Assembly (NCBI RefSeq): GCF_007489275.1
Contig: NZ_VLNR01000069.1
Span: 1 to 34,638 of the forward strand
From: Aquimarina algiphila
GTDB taxonomy: Bacteria > Bacteroidota > Bacteroidia > Flavobacteriales > Flavobacteriaceae
Length of the DNA stretch: 34,638 nucleotides
Direction of reading: 5' to 3'
The translations under genes were made by a program, and so were the position numbers. Shown piece by piece: positions 8,478 to 16,681 of this stretch. The notes beneath the pieces were generated by a model. That model ran no database searches, was not told where the DNA came from, and saw only the letters and a list, made by a program, of their open reading frames with translations. The stretch's first letter is position 1; every line of letters starts with the position of its first letter.

Positions 8478-8516
8478 AAAGATACTATGAAAAAAATTAT
8501 CAACATAGTATCTTTT
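8478..8516. terminator. Hairpin between trhO and ricT
   Basis: AAAGATACTATG (8478-8489) and CATAGTATCTTT (8504-8515) form a perfect 12-bp stem around a 14-base loop, 13 bases after the trhO stop. T-tracts are short on both sides, so termination is likely but may be partial. If it works, ricT-gldH-PBP starts from a promoter in 8375-8477. Confidence 0.6.
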
Positions 8517-8528
8517 GCATTTTAGCAA

Positions 8529-9560
8529 TTACTGTTTATATTTCAATACTTCAGAACGACCTTTTTTAAAGATTTTATTACTATTTGCTTTGCCTTTTCT
8601 AAGAGCTTTTTGTTCTTCGAATGGTAATCTATTAATCTCCATGCATTCTGTCGAACAACAATTTTCAAAGGTCTCGGCACATGTTGAACATTGAATAAAT
8701 AGTAAATGACACGCCTCATTATCACAGTTTACATGAGTATCGCATGGCTCTCCACATTGATGACAGTTAGCAATTACATCTTCTGATATACGTTCTGCTC
8801 TTCTGTGATCAAAAACGAAGTTTTTTCCTAAAAACTTGTTTTCCAGACCTTGTGCTTCTACTTGTCTTGCATATTCTATGATTCCTCCTTCTAATTGAAA
8901 TACATTTTTGAATCCTTTATGTTTATAATAAGCACTAGCTTTCTCACATCGTATACCACCTGTGCAGTACATTACTAGTTTTTTATCCTCTTTATGTTCT
9001 TTAAGATCTTCTTCTATAATATCCAAAGAATCTCTAAACGTATCAACATCTGGTGTAACGGCTCCTTTAAAATGTCCGATTTCACTCTCATAATGATTAC
9101 GCATATCAACCAATACAGTATCTGGATCTTCTATAAGTTGATTAAATGCCGAAGCATCTACATGTACTCCTTTATTAGTCACATCAAAAGTATCATCATT
9201 AAGACCATCTGCAACTATTTTGTTACGCACTTTTACTTTCAGTTTTAAAAAGGATTTTGCATCTTGTTCTCGCGCAATATTAAGACGTACATTTTCCAGG
9301 AAGGTAATACTATCTAAGTGTTTTTTGAAAGCCAAAAAATTAGGCGCAGGAACAGATAACTGCCCATTAATTCCTTCTTTGGCTACATAAATTCGACCAA
9401 GAACATCGAGTTCATTCCAATGAATAAAAAGGTGATTTCTAAAGATTTCTGGATTACCAATATTTGCGTATGCGTAGAAAGATAGCGTAAGTCGGTCTGT
9501 ACCCGCCTCATCGATAAGAGCTGCTCTTTCTTTTGCGCTTAATTTGTTGTACAGTTGCAT
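8529..9560 (-). CDS. trhO: tRNA uridine(34) hydroxylase TrhO (rhodanese-related, YceA family)
   Basis: A 343-residue protein, the usual length of the family. An N-terminal UPF0176-type domain (about 20-115, with FYAYANI and VAKEGINGQLS) is followed by a rhodanese domain (about 125-225) whose active-site loop reads CTGGIRCEK with the catalytic Cys199. The C-terminal part (about 245-310) has many Cys pairs, including CHQCGEPC and CSTCAETFENCC, suggesting a metal-binding domain. TrhO uses oxygen to hydroxylate U34 of certain tRNAs, the first step to 5-oxyacetyl or methoxy uridine. It stands alone, with a hairpin after it and a 650-base spacer before it. Confidence 0.93.
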   Translation of the reverse strand: MQLYNKLSAKERAALIDEAGTDRLTLSFYAYANIGNPEIFRNHLFIHWNELDVLGRIYVAKEGINGQLSVPAPNFLAFKKHLDSITFLENVRLNIAREQDAKSFLKLKVKVRNKIVADGLNDDTFDVTNKGVHVDASAFNQLIEDPDTVLVDMRNHYESEIGHFKGAVTPDVDTFRDSLDIIEEDLKEHKEDKKLVMYCTGGIRCEKASAYYKHKGFKNVFQLEGGIIEYARQVEAQGLENKFLGKNFVFDHRRAERISEDVIANCHQCGEPCDTHVNCDNEACHLLFIQCSTCAETFENCCSTECMEINRLPFEEQKALRKGKANSNKIFKKGRSEVLKYKQ

Positions 9561-9802
9561 GCTATACCTACGTTTTAAGTTAAAAAGAATAATTTATTTC
9601 GCACAAAAGTACAAATAATTTTTATTTTCATCTCAGGGTCCAATACTAGATTCAACTTTACTTTCTCTTTATAAAAAAACCCTATCTAACTTTAAAACCC
9701 AAGTCCAAAAAAATGAAACGGATACTACATATCTATTATGAAAGTCTAGATATGAGAATAATTCTATAGATGTAAAATCAATAAATTGTATTTTCTGAAT
9801 AT
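9561..9802. other. Gene-free spacer upstream of trhO
   Basis: AT-rich, with no open frame of coding character. It should hold the trhO promoter on the minus strand. No clear regulatory repeat is seen apart from the terminator that bounds it on the right. Confidence 0.5.
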
Positions 9803-9837
9803 AAAAAATGCCTTGAAAAGAATTCAAGGCATTTTTT
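9803..9837. terminator. Very strong bidirectional terminator
   Basis: A perfect 15-bp stem (9803-9817 with 9823-9837) around the loop AAGAA, core TGCCTTGAA/TTCAAGGCA, with A6 and T7 tracts that give a U-tract on either strand. On the minus strand it closes the small peptide/RNA locus at about 9803-10010, 54 bases after the small open frame's stop. Confidence 0.9.
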
Positions 9838-9890
9838 TGGCCAATTCGTTAATACTTAATTTAACGATCTAAATCAATATAATAACGAAG

Positions 9891-9977
9891 CTAACCACCT
9901 TCTACTCTACAATTACTAATACTAGCAATTGTAGAGTGGTTAAGGTTATGTCTTACGACCTTTTTAAGAAATTTCAT
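9891..9977 (-). CDS. Possible 28-residue basic peptide with a strong ribosome-binding site
   Basis: ATG at 9977-9975, TAG at 9893-9891. A purine-rich GGAGG (9988-9992) lies 10 bases upstream of the ATG; so clear a Shine-Dalgarno sequence is rare in this phylum and decides the start. The peptide begins MKFLKKVVRHNLNH, contains ISNC at residues 20-23 and ends VEGG. A 13-codon frame (10005 down to 9964) beginning MNKRRRK overlaps its start in another frame and could couple translation. The 3' half of the frame forms a stable hairpin (next entry) and a strong terminator follows. It may be a leader-type peptide or an open frame inside a small RNA. Confidence 0.4.
   Translation of the reverse strand: MKFLKKVVRHNLNHSTIASISNCRVEGG
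9893..9941 (-). ncRNA. Stable hairpin within the small peptide locus
   Basis: CTCTACAATT (9905-9914) and AATTGTAGAG (9927-9936) are a perfect 10-bp stem with a 12-base loop, extended across a seven-base bulge by AACCA (9893-9897) with TGGTT (9937-9941). It overlaps the second half of the 28-codon frame. Together with the terminator at 9803-9837 it gives a compact transcript of roughly 200 bases that could be a structured small RNA. Confidence 0.45.
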
Positions 9978-10207
9978 CGATCACCTTCCTCCTTCTTTTG
10001 TTCATATTTGCTTTTATAGTAGATGCAAAAAAAATATAAGGTTGCGTGATATAATAGAAAAAGTACTTTTTAGGTACTATATCATGATTCTTATAATTCT
10101 AGAAATATTATATATAAATCCATTATATTCTGTTGTTAATAACGATTTTAGAATCCATATCACAACTACAAAAAGAAATAGTACTTTAGCAAAAAGTTTA
10201 CAATAGA

Positions 10208-11245
10208 ATGTCAAATCCCGATATATTTGATCAACAAATGAGTACAGAAAAAGACGCAAAATTAAAAGCACTAAAACTTACCTTAGATAAATTAGATAAA
10301 GCATACGGAAAAGGAACTGTAATGAAAATGGGGGACAGTGCCATCCAAGAGGTGGAGGTTATCCCTACAGGATCACTTGGTTTGGACTTAGCTTTAGGTG
10401 TTGGAGGATATCCCAGAGGTAGAGTTGTAGAAATTTATGGACCAGAATCTTCTGGTAAAACAACCCTTACGCTGCACGCCATAGCTCAAGCACAAAAAGG
10501 TGGAGGTATCGCAGCATTTATAGATGCTGAACATGCTTTTGATCGTTTTTATGCAGAAAAATTAGGTGTAGATATTGAAAATTTAATTATTTCTCAACCA
10601 GACAATGGTGAACAAGCCTTAGAGATTGCGGATAATTTAATTCGTTCTGGCGCTATTGACATCATAGTTGTCGATTCTGTAGCTGCACTTACTCCTAAAA
10701 GTGAAATCGAAGGCGAAATGGGAGACTCTAAAATGGGTCTTCATGCAAGATTAATGTCACAGGCTCTTAGAAAACTAACCAGCTCAATTAGTAAAACAAA
10801 CTGTACTGTAATCTTTATTAACCAGCTTCGTGAAAAAATCGGAGTGATGTTTGGAAATCCTGAAACTACTACTGGTGGTAATGCATTAAAGTTTTATGCT
10901 TCTGTTCGTTTGGATATTCGCCGTTCTACACAAATTAAAGATAGTAATAGCGAGGTACAAGGAAATAAAACACGGGTAAAAATAGTCAAAAACAAAGTTG
11001 CACCACCATTTAGAACTGCAGAGTTTGATATCATGTACGGACAAGGTATTTCTAAAAATGGAGAAATCATTGATATTGGTGTTGACTATGAAATCATAAA
11101 GAAAAGTGGTTCTTGGTTTAGCTATCAGGATACTAAACTTGGTCAAGGCCGAGATGCGGTAAAAGCATTACTTAATGATAATCCTGAGCTTATGGAAGAG
11201 CTCGAACAGAAAATTATTGAAGCTATAAAAATTGTAAAAGAGTAA
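10208..11245 (+). CDS. recA: Recombinase A
   Basis: A 345-residue, complete RecA, the strand-exchange ATPase of homologous recombination and SOS co-protease. Walker A GPESSGKT is at 78-85, the catalytic Glu sits in FIDAEHA (Glu108), Walker B VVDS ends at 157, the L2 DNA-binding loop is GVMFGNPETTTGG (212-224), and the C-terminal domain ends in an acidic helix as usual. The first ATG is kept because the N-terminal helix from about residue 15 needs only a short lead; a second ATG at codon 11 is possible. It is monocistronic: a small-RNA-like locus on the other strand lies upstream and a strong terminator follows. No LexA-type box was recognised upstream. Confidence 0.98.
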   Translation: MSNPDIFDQQMSTEKDAKLKALKLTLDKLDKAYGKGTVMKMGDSAIQEVEVIPTGSLGLDLALGVGGYPRGRVVEIYGPESSGKTTLTLHAIAQAQKGGGIAAFIDAEHAFDRFYAEKLGVDIENLIISQPDNGEQALEIADNLIRSGAIDIIVVDSVAALTPKSEIEGEMGDSKMGLHARLMSQALRKLTSSISKTNCTVIFINQLREKIGVMFGNPETTTGGNALKFYASVRLDIRRSTQIKDSNSEVQGNKTRVKIVKNKVAPPFRTAEFDIMYGQGISKNGEIIDIGVDYEIIKKSGSWFSYQDTKLGQGRDAVKALLNDNPELMEELEQKIIEAIKIVKE

Positions 11246-11262
11246 AACTTTCTTAATACCAT

Positions 11263-11292
11263 AAAAAAACCCCGAAGTTTCGGGGTTTTTTT
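11263..11292 (+). terminator. recA terminator
   Basis: A7-CCCCGAA, a two-base turn, TTCGGGG-T7: a GC-rich stem flanked by A and T tracts 17 bases after the recA stop. It is effectively symmetrical and would also work on the minus strand. Confidence 0.93.
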
Positions 11293-11419
11293 ATGTCTAA
11301 AGGTAACTATATCCTGATATAATTAAAATAAGTGTAAATTTAAGCTTACCTAAGCAACCTTATTTACTTACTTACATCTACATAATAGAATAATTGTATT
11401 ATTTCTCGAAACCCCAATT

Positions 11420-11836
11420 ATGAGAAGGATAAGAATAATATTGATTTTTTTTATTGTAGCTGTATCTACAGGGTGTTCTAATGATGATAATGAAACTAGT
11501 TTTTTTTATGAATTAGTTACGGTACAAGATGCTTCGGTCCCTGAGCAATTTAACCGTGGTGAGATTTATACAATTACTGTTTCTTATTTTAGAACATCAA
11601 ATTGTCATTCTTTTGCAGGGTTTGATTATGACAGATTAGCCAACGAAAGAACTGTATCAGTAATCAATTTGGTGGTTAACAGAGGGAATTGTGAAGAACT
11701 AGACATGACAGATCTTGTAGAAGTTTCTTTCGACTTTTTGGTTGGAGAAGAAGATTCTTACATTTTTAGATTTTGGCAAGGAAAAGATGAGAATGGAGAT
11801 AATCAATTTTTAATTAGAGAAGTACCTGTATTATAA
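11420..11836 (+). CDS. Small lipoprotein of an ECF sigma operon
   Basis: A 138-residue predicted lipoprotein: basic start, hydrophobic core, lipobox STGC with Cys19. The mature part contains two Cys (in TSNCHSF and RGNCEEL) about 30 residues apart, which could form a disulphide in the periplasm, and a predominantly beta-strand pattern. It lies 20 bases before the ECF sigma gene, so it is probably the first gene of a three-gene operon and might be a target or sensor of that system. I do not recognise a named family. Confidence 0.8.
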   Translation: MRRIRIILIFFIVAVSTGCSNDDNETSFFYELVTVQDASVPEQFNRGEIYTITVSYFRTSNCHSFAGFDYDRLANERTVSVINLVVNRGNCEELDMTDLVEVSFDFLVGEEDSYIFRFWQGKDENGDNQFLIREVPVL

Positions 11837-11856
11837 TTAAACTAAAAAAGTTATTA

Positions 11857-12408
11857 GTGAGTTTAGACCAACTCATAAAGGGATGTAAAAAAGGAAATGC
11901 GGTAGCGCAAGAACAATTGTATAGACTATACAGTAGCAAGTTATTCTCTATTTGCTTAAAATATTCTAACGATTATTCTAGTGCCGAAGATACCCTGCAA
12001 GATGCTTTCATCACCATTTTTGATAAAATAACCCAATATAAAAATAAGGGTTCTTTTGAAGGGTGGATAAAACGGGTAACTATAAATACAGCTTTACAAA
12101 AATATCGGAAACAAAAAGTTTTTGATATTATTAACGAAGAACAAATTGAAGAAGTAGAAGTACAAATTGACGATGATGAAGTTTCATTAGATTATCTTCT
12201 TAAAATTATTCAACAACTACCTGATCGATATCGATTGGTATTTAATCTTTATGTGCTAGATGGGTATTCACATAAGGAGGTTGCTGAAATGCTTGAGATA
12301 TCTATAGGAACTTCTAAATCTAACCTTGCCAGAGCAAGAAATATTTTAAAAGAAAAACTAGAAACCAACCAAGAACCATATGTTCGCTCAATTGAAGGAC
12401 GAAGATGA
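11857..12408 (+). CDS. ECF-type RNA polymerase sigma factor
   Basis: A 183-residue group 4 sigma factor. Region 2 covers about residues 15-85 (LYRLYSSKLFSICLKY, then EDTLQDAFITIFDKI, the sigma-2.2 to 2.4 pattern), and region 4 covers about 120-172 with the helix-turn-helix HKEVAEMLEISIGTSKSNLARAR. The start is GTG at 11857; no ATG fits, and the first residues MSLDQLIKGCKKGNA match the usual start of flavobacterial ECF factors. Its stop overlaps the ATG of the next gene by four bases (ATGA), indicating translational coupling with the likely anti-sigma protein. Confidence 0.93.
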   Translation: MSLDQLIKGCKKGNAVAQEQLYRLYSSKLFSICLKYSNDYSSAEDTLQDAFITIFDKITQYKNKGSFEGWIKRVTINTALQKYRKQKVFDIINEEQIEEVEVQIDDDEVSLDYLLKIIQQLPDRYRLVFNLYVLDGYSHKEVAEMLEISIGTSKSNLARARNILKEKLETNQEPYVRSIEGRR

Positions 12409-14213
12409 ATGATAAAAAAAATATAGATCGGTTATTTCAGGAAAAATTCAAAGATTTTGAAGTTATTCCTGATGAAATAGTATGGGAGAAAATAAAAGCC
12501 CGGAAAAACCAAAATAAAAAGAGAGTTTTTCTTATTCCTTTTTGGTATAGAATTGCAGGTATTGCTGCTTTAATTGCTATTATATTTGGTATCAGCAACC
12601 TTCCTTTTAATACCACCACCCAACAACAAGATCAGACGATAACCAATTCTGAAACTAAAACCAATGTCGAAGAGATTCCTGATGATTCTTTTGAAACAAC
12701 TACAACTAATAAAAAACCAATAGTCAATACAGAAAAAGAAAAAGCCTCTGGTTCTGATAAAAGTGAAGAAAAAAATGATTACGATACCAAAACAATTCAA
12801 AACAATTATTTTGATCCTTCTGGAACAAAGGAAAATATAACTATTGCTGATACTAAAGAAAAGCAATCACAATCAGTAAAAAATAATGCAACAAATACTC
12901 TTACAACTACCAATGATGAACAACGTATAGTTGATCATTCTTTAAAAAACACAACTACTAAAGACAAAGCTCTTAATTCTGAAAAAGAGGATATCGTTCA
13001 TGAAAAAATTTCGACTACTTCTTCTACTGCTGCTAACTCTTCAAATAAAGAAATACAATCTGATAAAGAGCATTCTACTTTTATCTCTCCAGATCAAAAT
13101 AATACAACAAACACTAATGCTATAGTCGAAAAAAGTAATGATCATTCTGAAAGAAATAAAACTATAAATACTCCTACAAATACTAAAGGCAAAACCTTTA
13201 GTTCTGAAAAAGATGATATAATTCGTGAAAAAAATTCGACTACGCCCTCTACTGCTGCTAACTCTCCAAATAAAGAAATGAAATCTGATAAAGAGCATTC
13301 TACTTTTATCTCTCCAGATCAAAATAATGCAACAAATACAGATGCTATAGCCGAAAAGAATACTAACAATACTGAAAGAAATAAAGAAAATAATACCGTT
13401 CCTGAAGAATCTGAACAGCTAGATGACAAAGGTAAAAAGTCCATCTTTGATGTAGTAAATCAAGAAGAAGAGGTTGTTGAAACCCCATCATCTTCAAAAA
13501 AATGGAATATTTCACCAAACATAGCTCCCGTATATTACAATTCTATTGGAGATGGATCTCCGATTGATCCTCAATTTGCTGACAATAACAAAAATGGACA
13601 GGTAAATATGAGTTATGGAGTTCAAGTTTCTTATGCTATTACTAAAAAACTTAGTATCCGCTCAGGAGTAAGTAAGGTAGATTTAAGCTACAATACAAAT
13701 GGTGTTGGTTTTGCTCCTTCTGCTGTTGGACAAAACCTAGAAAGTGTAAATTATAATGAAAATGCCGGAGCAATTCTTATCTCTGATATTGGAAACACAA
13801 GAGATATTGAAGCTTTTGATATTAACAGAAATGCACTAGACCAAACTCAAAATTTTGGATTAATCAATCAGAGTATTGCATATATAGAAGTTCCTATGGA
13901 AATGAAGTATTCCTTAGTAGACAAAAAGTTTGGTGTCAATATGATTGGCGGTTTTAGCACATTATTTTTACAAGATAACGAGGTTTCCCTAGAGGCCGGA
14001 GATTTTGAAACTTCTATTGGTGAAGCCAATAATCTTAATGATTTAAGTTTTACAGGTAACATCGGACTTGGTGTTGATTATAAAATATCAGATCAGTTCG
14101 AGATTAATCTCGAACCCATCTTTAAATATCAATTTAACGCATTTAATAATAATGCCGGTAATTTTAAACCTTATTATTTTGGAGTTTACACAGGGGTAAG
14201 CTTTAAATTTTAG
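12405..14213 (+). CDS. Probable trans-envelope anti-sigma partner with outer-membrane beta-barrel domain
   Basis: A 602-residue protein of three parts. Residues 1-42 are a soluble head like the N-terminus of anti-sigma proteins (IDRLFQEKFKDFEV, VWEKIKARK). One membrane helix follows at about 43-64. Residues 70-360 are a low-complexity Asn/Thr/Ser/Lys/Glu linker with a tandem 75-residue duplication. Residues 365-602 form an amphipathic beta-strand domain of the PorT/outer-membrane beta-barrel type, ending in the aromatic SFKF typical of barrel C-termini. Coupled to the ECF sigma gene by an ATGA overlap, it is best read as a membrane anti-sigma factor that also reaches the outer membrane. The barrel and the head are inferred from pattern; no cleavable signal peptide is present, consistent with an inner-membrane start. 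Confidence 0.8.
   Translation: MNDKKNIDRLFQEKFKDFEVIPDEIVWEKIKARKNQNKKRVFLIPFWYRIAGIAALIAIIFGISNLPFNTTTQQQDQTITNSETKTNVEEIPDDSFETTTTNKKPIVNTEKEKASGSDKSEEKNDYDTKTIQNNYFDPSGTKENITIADTKEKQSQSVKNNATNTLTTTNDEQRIVDHSLKNTTTKDKALNSEKEDIVHEKISTTSSTAANSSNKEIQSDKEHSTFISPDQNNTTNTNAIVEKSNDHSERNKTINTPTNTKGKTFSSEKDDIIREKNSTTPSTAANSPNKEMKSDKEHSTFISPDQNNATNTDAIAEKNTNNTERNKENNTVPEESEQLDDKGKKSIFDVVNQEEEVVETPSSSKKWNISPNIAPVYYNSIGDGSPIDPQFADNNKNGQVNMSYGVQVSYAITKKLSIRSGVSKVDLSYNTNGVGFAPSAVGQNLESVNYNENAGAILISDIGNTRDIEAFDINRNALDQTQNFGLINQSIAYIEVPMEMKYSLVDKKFGVNMIGGFSTLFLQDNEVSLEAGDFETSIGEANNLNDLSFTGNIGLGVDYKISDQFEINLEPIFKYQFNAFNNNAGNFKPYYFGVYTGVSFKF
12948..13388 (+). repeat. Tandem 225-base duplication in the linker
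   Basis: About 12948-13163 and 13173-13388 are related copies offset by exactly 225 bases (75 codons), with long identical stretches such as the codons for KEHSTFISPDQNN and differences that are mostly single-base. The in-frame period shows a recent length change of the periplasmic linker of the anti-sigma-like protein. Confidence 0.85.
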
Positions 14214-14278
14214 ATCTATACAAAACCTTTTTTAGTTGGTTAGGTAGTTATTGCAACACATAATAAGCAATGATGAAC

Positions 14279-14313
14279 AAAGTCGTTCCTGGGGAGGAAC
14301 GACTTTCGTTTTT
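14279..14313 (+). terminator. Terminator of the sigma operon
   Basis: AAAGTCGTTCCT (14279-14290), loop GGGG, AGGAACGACTTT (14295-14306), followed by CGTTTTT. A 12-bp stem with T-tract 66 bases after the barrel gene's stop. Confidence 0.9.
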
Positions 14314-14457
14314 CTAAATATTATTTAGACTCCTGTTCTCAATAAAAACAATCTCTATTGTGTTTGTATAGATCTGTACTATAATGGTAAGACCGAAAAC
14401 CTGTGATGATTCTCTTAAAAAACCTTTATTAATAATTCAAGATATTCTGTAGTAGTA

Positions 14458-15333
14458 CTAGTTTTTCATTCCCTCTATGAATTTATTAATTTCTTTCAAG
14501 TTACTATTCTTAAGTTTATAAGAATAAAATAGTTTTTGTTCTGATTTTTTAGCAGAATTAATTGGAGTCTTAATTAAGTTATCTTTTAATTCTTTTTCAA
14601 ACAAATGTTTAGGAACTACACTAAACCCATTATTCTTTTTTAAAACCTCTATTATATCCAGATAAGAAGGTAAAATATATCTCGGGATTATTTTGAGACT
14701 CTTGTTAAAATTTGTCTCCCAAAAAAAATTAATATCACTCTGATCATTGTCATAGACAAACCAAGTTTGCTTTTGCAACCATTTGGTGAGTTCTCGCTCA
14801 TTATTTTCTATATTTTCTGGAATATCTATAGTATTAGAACAGATTAATTCTAATTCTTCATTTTTTATATACGCAAATTGATGATCATAAATACCATGTT
14901 TTTTTATTCCGACTAATAACTGAACTTTATCTATTTCAAGAGCTTCTATTAGCTCTTTTTCTGTCCCAAAATGAGTTACAATGTACATATCAAATGAATA
15001 CATTTTATGGATTAGTTCTTTATTAAAAAAGTCTGTAGTACAACCAATTATTATTGCAGAGCGTGTTTTTTTTCTTCTTTGATTCGAATAATACTCTACC
15101 TTCTCTAATTCTTGTAATGGATTATTAACTTGTGAATACAAAAATTTCCCATATTCGGTAGGTGCTAATTTTCTGGTAGTCCTTTCAAACAACTTTTTGC
15201 CAATATGGCTTTCGAGAGCGGACAAATGTTTACTAACCCCTGGTTGAGTCATATTTAATTTTAATGAAGCTTCTGTAATATTTTTACATTCATATATAGC
15301 CCTAAAAGTTCTCAACCACTCCAAGTTAATCAT
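14458..15333 (-). CDS. LysR-family transcriptional regulator
   Basis: A 291-residue LysR-type regulator. Residues 1-62 are the winged helix-turn-helix with NITEASLKLNMTQPGVSKHLSALE, the canonical LysR recognition region, and the remainder is the two-lobed periplasmic-binding-like effector domain, though it is divergent and Lys/Asn-rich. It is transcribed away from the FMN oxidoreductase gene with 79 bases between their start codons, and a 16-base palindrome lies in that spacer. By the usual LysR logic it controls its divergent neighbour and itself. The effector cannot be told from sequence. Confidence 0.92.
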   Translation of the reverse strand: MINLEWLRTFRAIYECKNITEASLKLNMTQPGVSKHLSALESHIGKKLFERTTRKLAPTEYGKFLYSQVNNPLQELEKVEYYSNQRRKKTRSAIIIGCTTDFFNKELIHKMYSFDMYIVTHFGTEKELIEALEIDKVQLLVGIKKHGIYDHQFAYIKNEELELICSNTIDIPENIENNERELTKWLQKQTWFVYDNDQSDINFFWETNFNKSLKIIPRYILPSYLDIIEVLKKNNGFSVVPKHLFEKELKDNLIKTPINSAKKSEQKLFYSYKLKNSNLKEINKFIEGMKN

Positions 15334-15360
15334 AACATTTATTATAAATAATTAAACAAA

Positions 15361-15376
15361 AATAATTAAAATTATT
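15361..15376. promoter_or_regulatory. Candidate LysR operator
   Basis: AATAATT-AA-AATTATT is a perfect 7-2-7 palindrome in the spacer between the divergent LysR and oxidoreductase genes, 36 bases before the oxidoreductase ATG. The position fits a LysR binding site of T-N11-A type, but the local sequence is so AT-rich that chance palindromes are likely. Confidence 0.4.
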
Positions 15377-15412
15377 AATTGATTGAATTTACATTTGTTC
15401 AAAAATAAAAAT

Positions 15413-16030
15413 ATGACAAAGACATTAGTAATAAATTACACTCCCAGAAAAGGCTCTTATACAAAAATTTTATTTGATGAATTTGTGAAACTAGCTAAAG
15501 GAAAAACAGAAATAAGGCATCTAAATTTAGCCGAAACCCCACCTGATTTATTATTAACAAAAAATTTGAATTTAATAATGCAATGGAATCAAGGCAAAAG
15601 AGATTTTTCAGAAACAGAACTCTTAATTCTATCGAATCATCATAAACTCATAGAACAAGTGCTTGAAGTTGACAATATTGTACTGGCTTTTCCAATTTAT
15701 AATTTTACAATGCCAGCTACCGTAAAAGCTTGGATAGATGCTATTATCGTTAGTGACAAAACATTTTCTTTTAGCCCCAAAACCGGATTTACAGGTCTTT
15801 GTGTCAATAAAAAAGCTTTATCAATTATAGTAAGTGGTTTTGATTATAATACTTCGAATAATGTTAAAGAATATGCTTCATCTACGATTAAACAAAATTT
15901 TGATTTCATAGGCATTCCTACAGAACAGATTTTGGCTTTTGGAGTTGATCAAAATAGAGACCAATTAAACTCAATTCTTAAACATGCAAAATCAGAAATA
16001 AAAACCCTGATCGATAGTTGGTTTTCATAA
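15413..16030 (+). CDS. FMN-dependent NADH oxidoreductase, azoreductase/flavodoxin fold
   Basis: A 205-residue flavodoxin-like fold protein. The strongest signature is FPIYNFTMPATVKAWIDAI followed by FSFSPKTGFTGL, the FMN-binding and dimer region of AzoR/MdaB-type NAD(P)H quinone or azo reductases. The start is set at ATG 15413 (MTKTLVINYTPRKGSY), which puts the first beta strand at residue 4; the open frame extends ten codons upstream only through a TTG. Divergent from the LysR regulator, which probably controls it in response to quinones or other electrophiles. Such enzymes carry out two-electron reduction of quinones, azo or nitro compounds; the substrate is not deducible. Confidence 0.88.
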   Translation: MTKTLVINYTPRKGSYTKILFDEFVKLAKGKTEIRHLNLAETPPDLLLTKNLNLIMQWNQGKRDFSETELLILSNHHKLIEQVLEVDNIVLAFPIYNFTMPATVKAWIDAIIVSDKTFSFSPKTGFTGLCVNKKALSIIVSGFDYNTSNNVKEYASSTIKQNFDFIGIPTEQILAFGVDQNRDQLNSILKHAKSEIKTLIDSWFS

Positions 16031-16039
16031 TCTAAAATT

Positions 16040-16681
16040 TCATTCTCCATAAGCTACATGAAAATATTTGGTTATTCGATGTAAATTCTCATAACTAATA
16101 TCAAACCTTAGCACTTGTCCAACATAAGGTTCATATTCTTCATTTTTAATGGCGTTTTGAATTTCTGGATCAGGATATAAATCTTTGATATCTGCAGAAT
16201 TTACATCTCTTAATTGATTATACCAATATTCTTTTCTGATGAGAAACCATTTTAGGTCTTTTGATTCATAGATGCTTTTATCATAAAAAGGTTTTCCATT
16301 GATCCATATTTTTGGGTTCTCAGCTACAGAAGAAGGTGACTGTTGTATTACCAGATAGATATGAGTCCCAGCATTCCATTCTGCACCGTTAGGCCCACCA
16401 GCATTATGATCAAATAAATCATTACTGTTAAGCTTTCCTGTTTTTATGATGTCGGATTCTTTTTTTATCCATTCTTGTATTTTAATACTATCATTTTCAT
16501 TCGAATATTTATCATCTAATTGATAAAAACAAAAGGTTATAAATTCTTTACTATTTTCTTTAGCAACCTCTTCTTCTTTATTTGACTCTTCTATCAATTT
16601 TTCTTCCTTCTCATCTTTATTCGTATTTGATTTGCATGATATTATCAAAATTAAACCAAGCAAAATATATTGTAAGTTCAT
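16040..16681 (-). CDS. Predicted lipoprotein, unknown function
   Basis: A 213-residue protein with a short signal peptide and lipobox IISC (Cys16), then a Glu/Lys-rich spacer (about 18-45) and a globular part with many Trp and Tyr (IQEWIKKESD, GAEWNAGTHIYLVIQQ, WFLIRKEYWYNQLRDV). It faces the oxidoreductase gene tail to tail with only nine bases between stops. I do not recognise the family; an outer-membrane or periplasmic anchored role follows from the lipobox alone. Confidence 0.8.
   Translation of the reverse strand: MNLQYILLGLILIISCKSNTNKDEKEEKLIEESNKEEEVAKENSKEFITFCFYQLDDKYSNENDSIKIQEWIKKESDIIKTGKLNSNDLFDHNAGGPNGAEWNAGTHIYLVIQQSPSSVAENPKIWINGKPFYDKSIYESKDLKWFLIRKEYWYNQLRDVNSADIKDLYPDPEIQNAIKNEEYEPYVGQVLRFDISYENLHRITKYFHVAYGE

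Noticed and set aside
10077..10271. 64-codon minus-strand frame overlapping the recA start
   Set aside because: Its hydrophobic, AT-driven composition and overlap with the recA N-terminus give no support for a gene.
12437..13322. Minus-strand frames opposite the anti-sigma-like gene
   Set aside because: They arise from the A-rich, repetitive linker; the repeated phrases in them mirror the tandem duplication on the coding strand.
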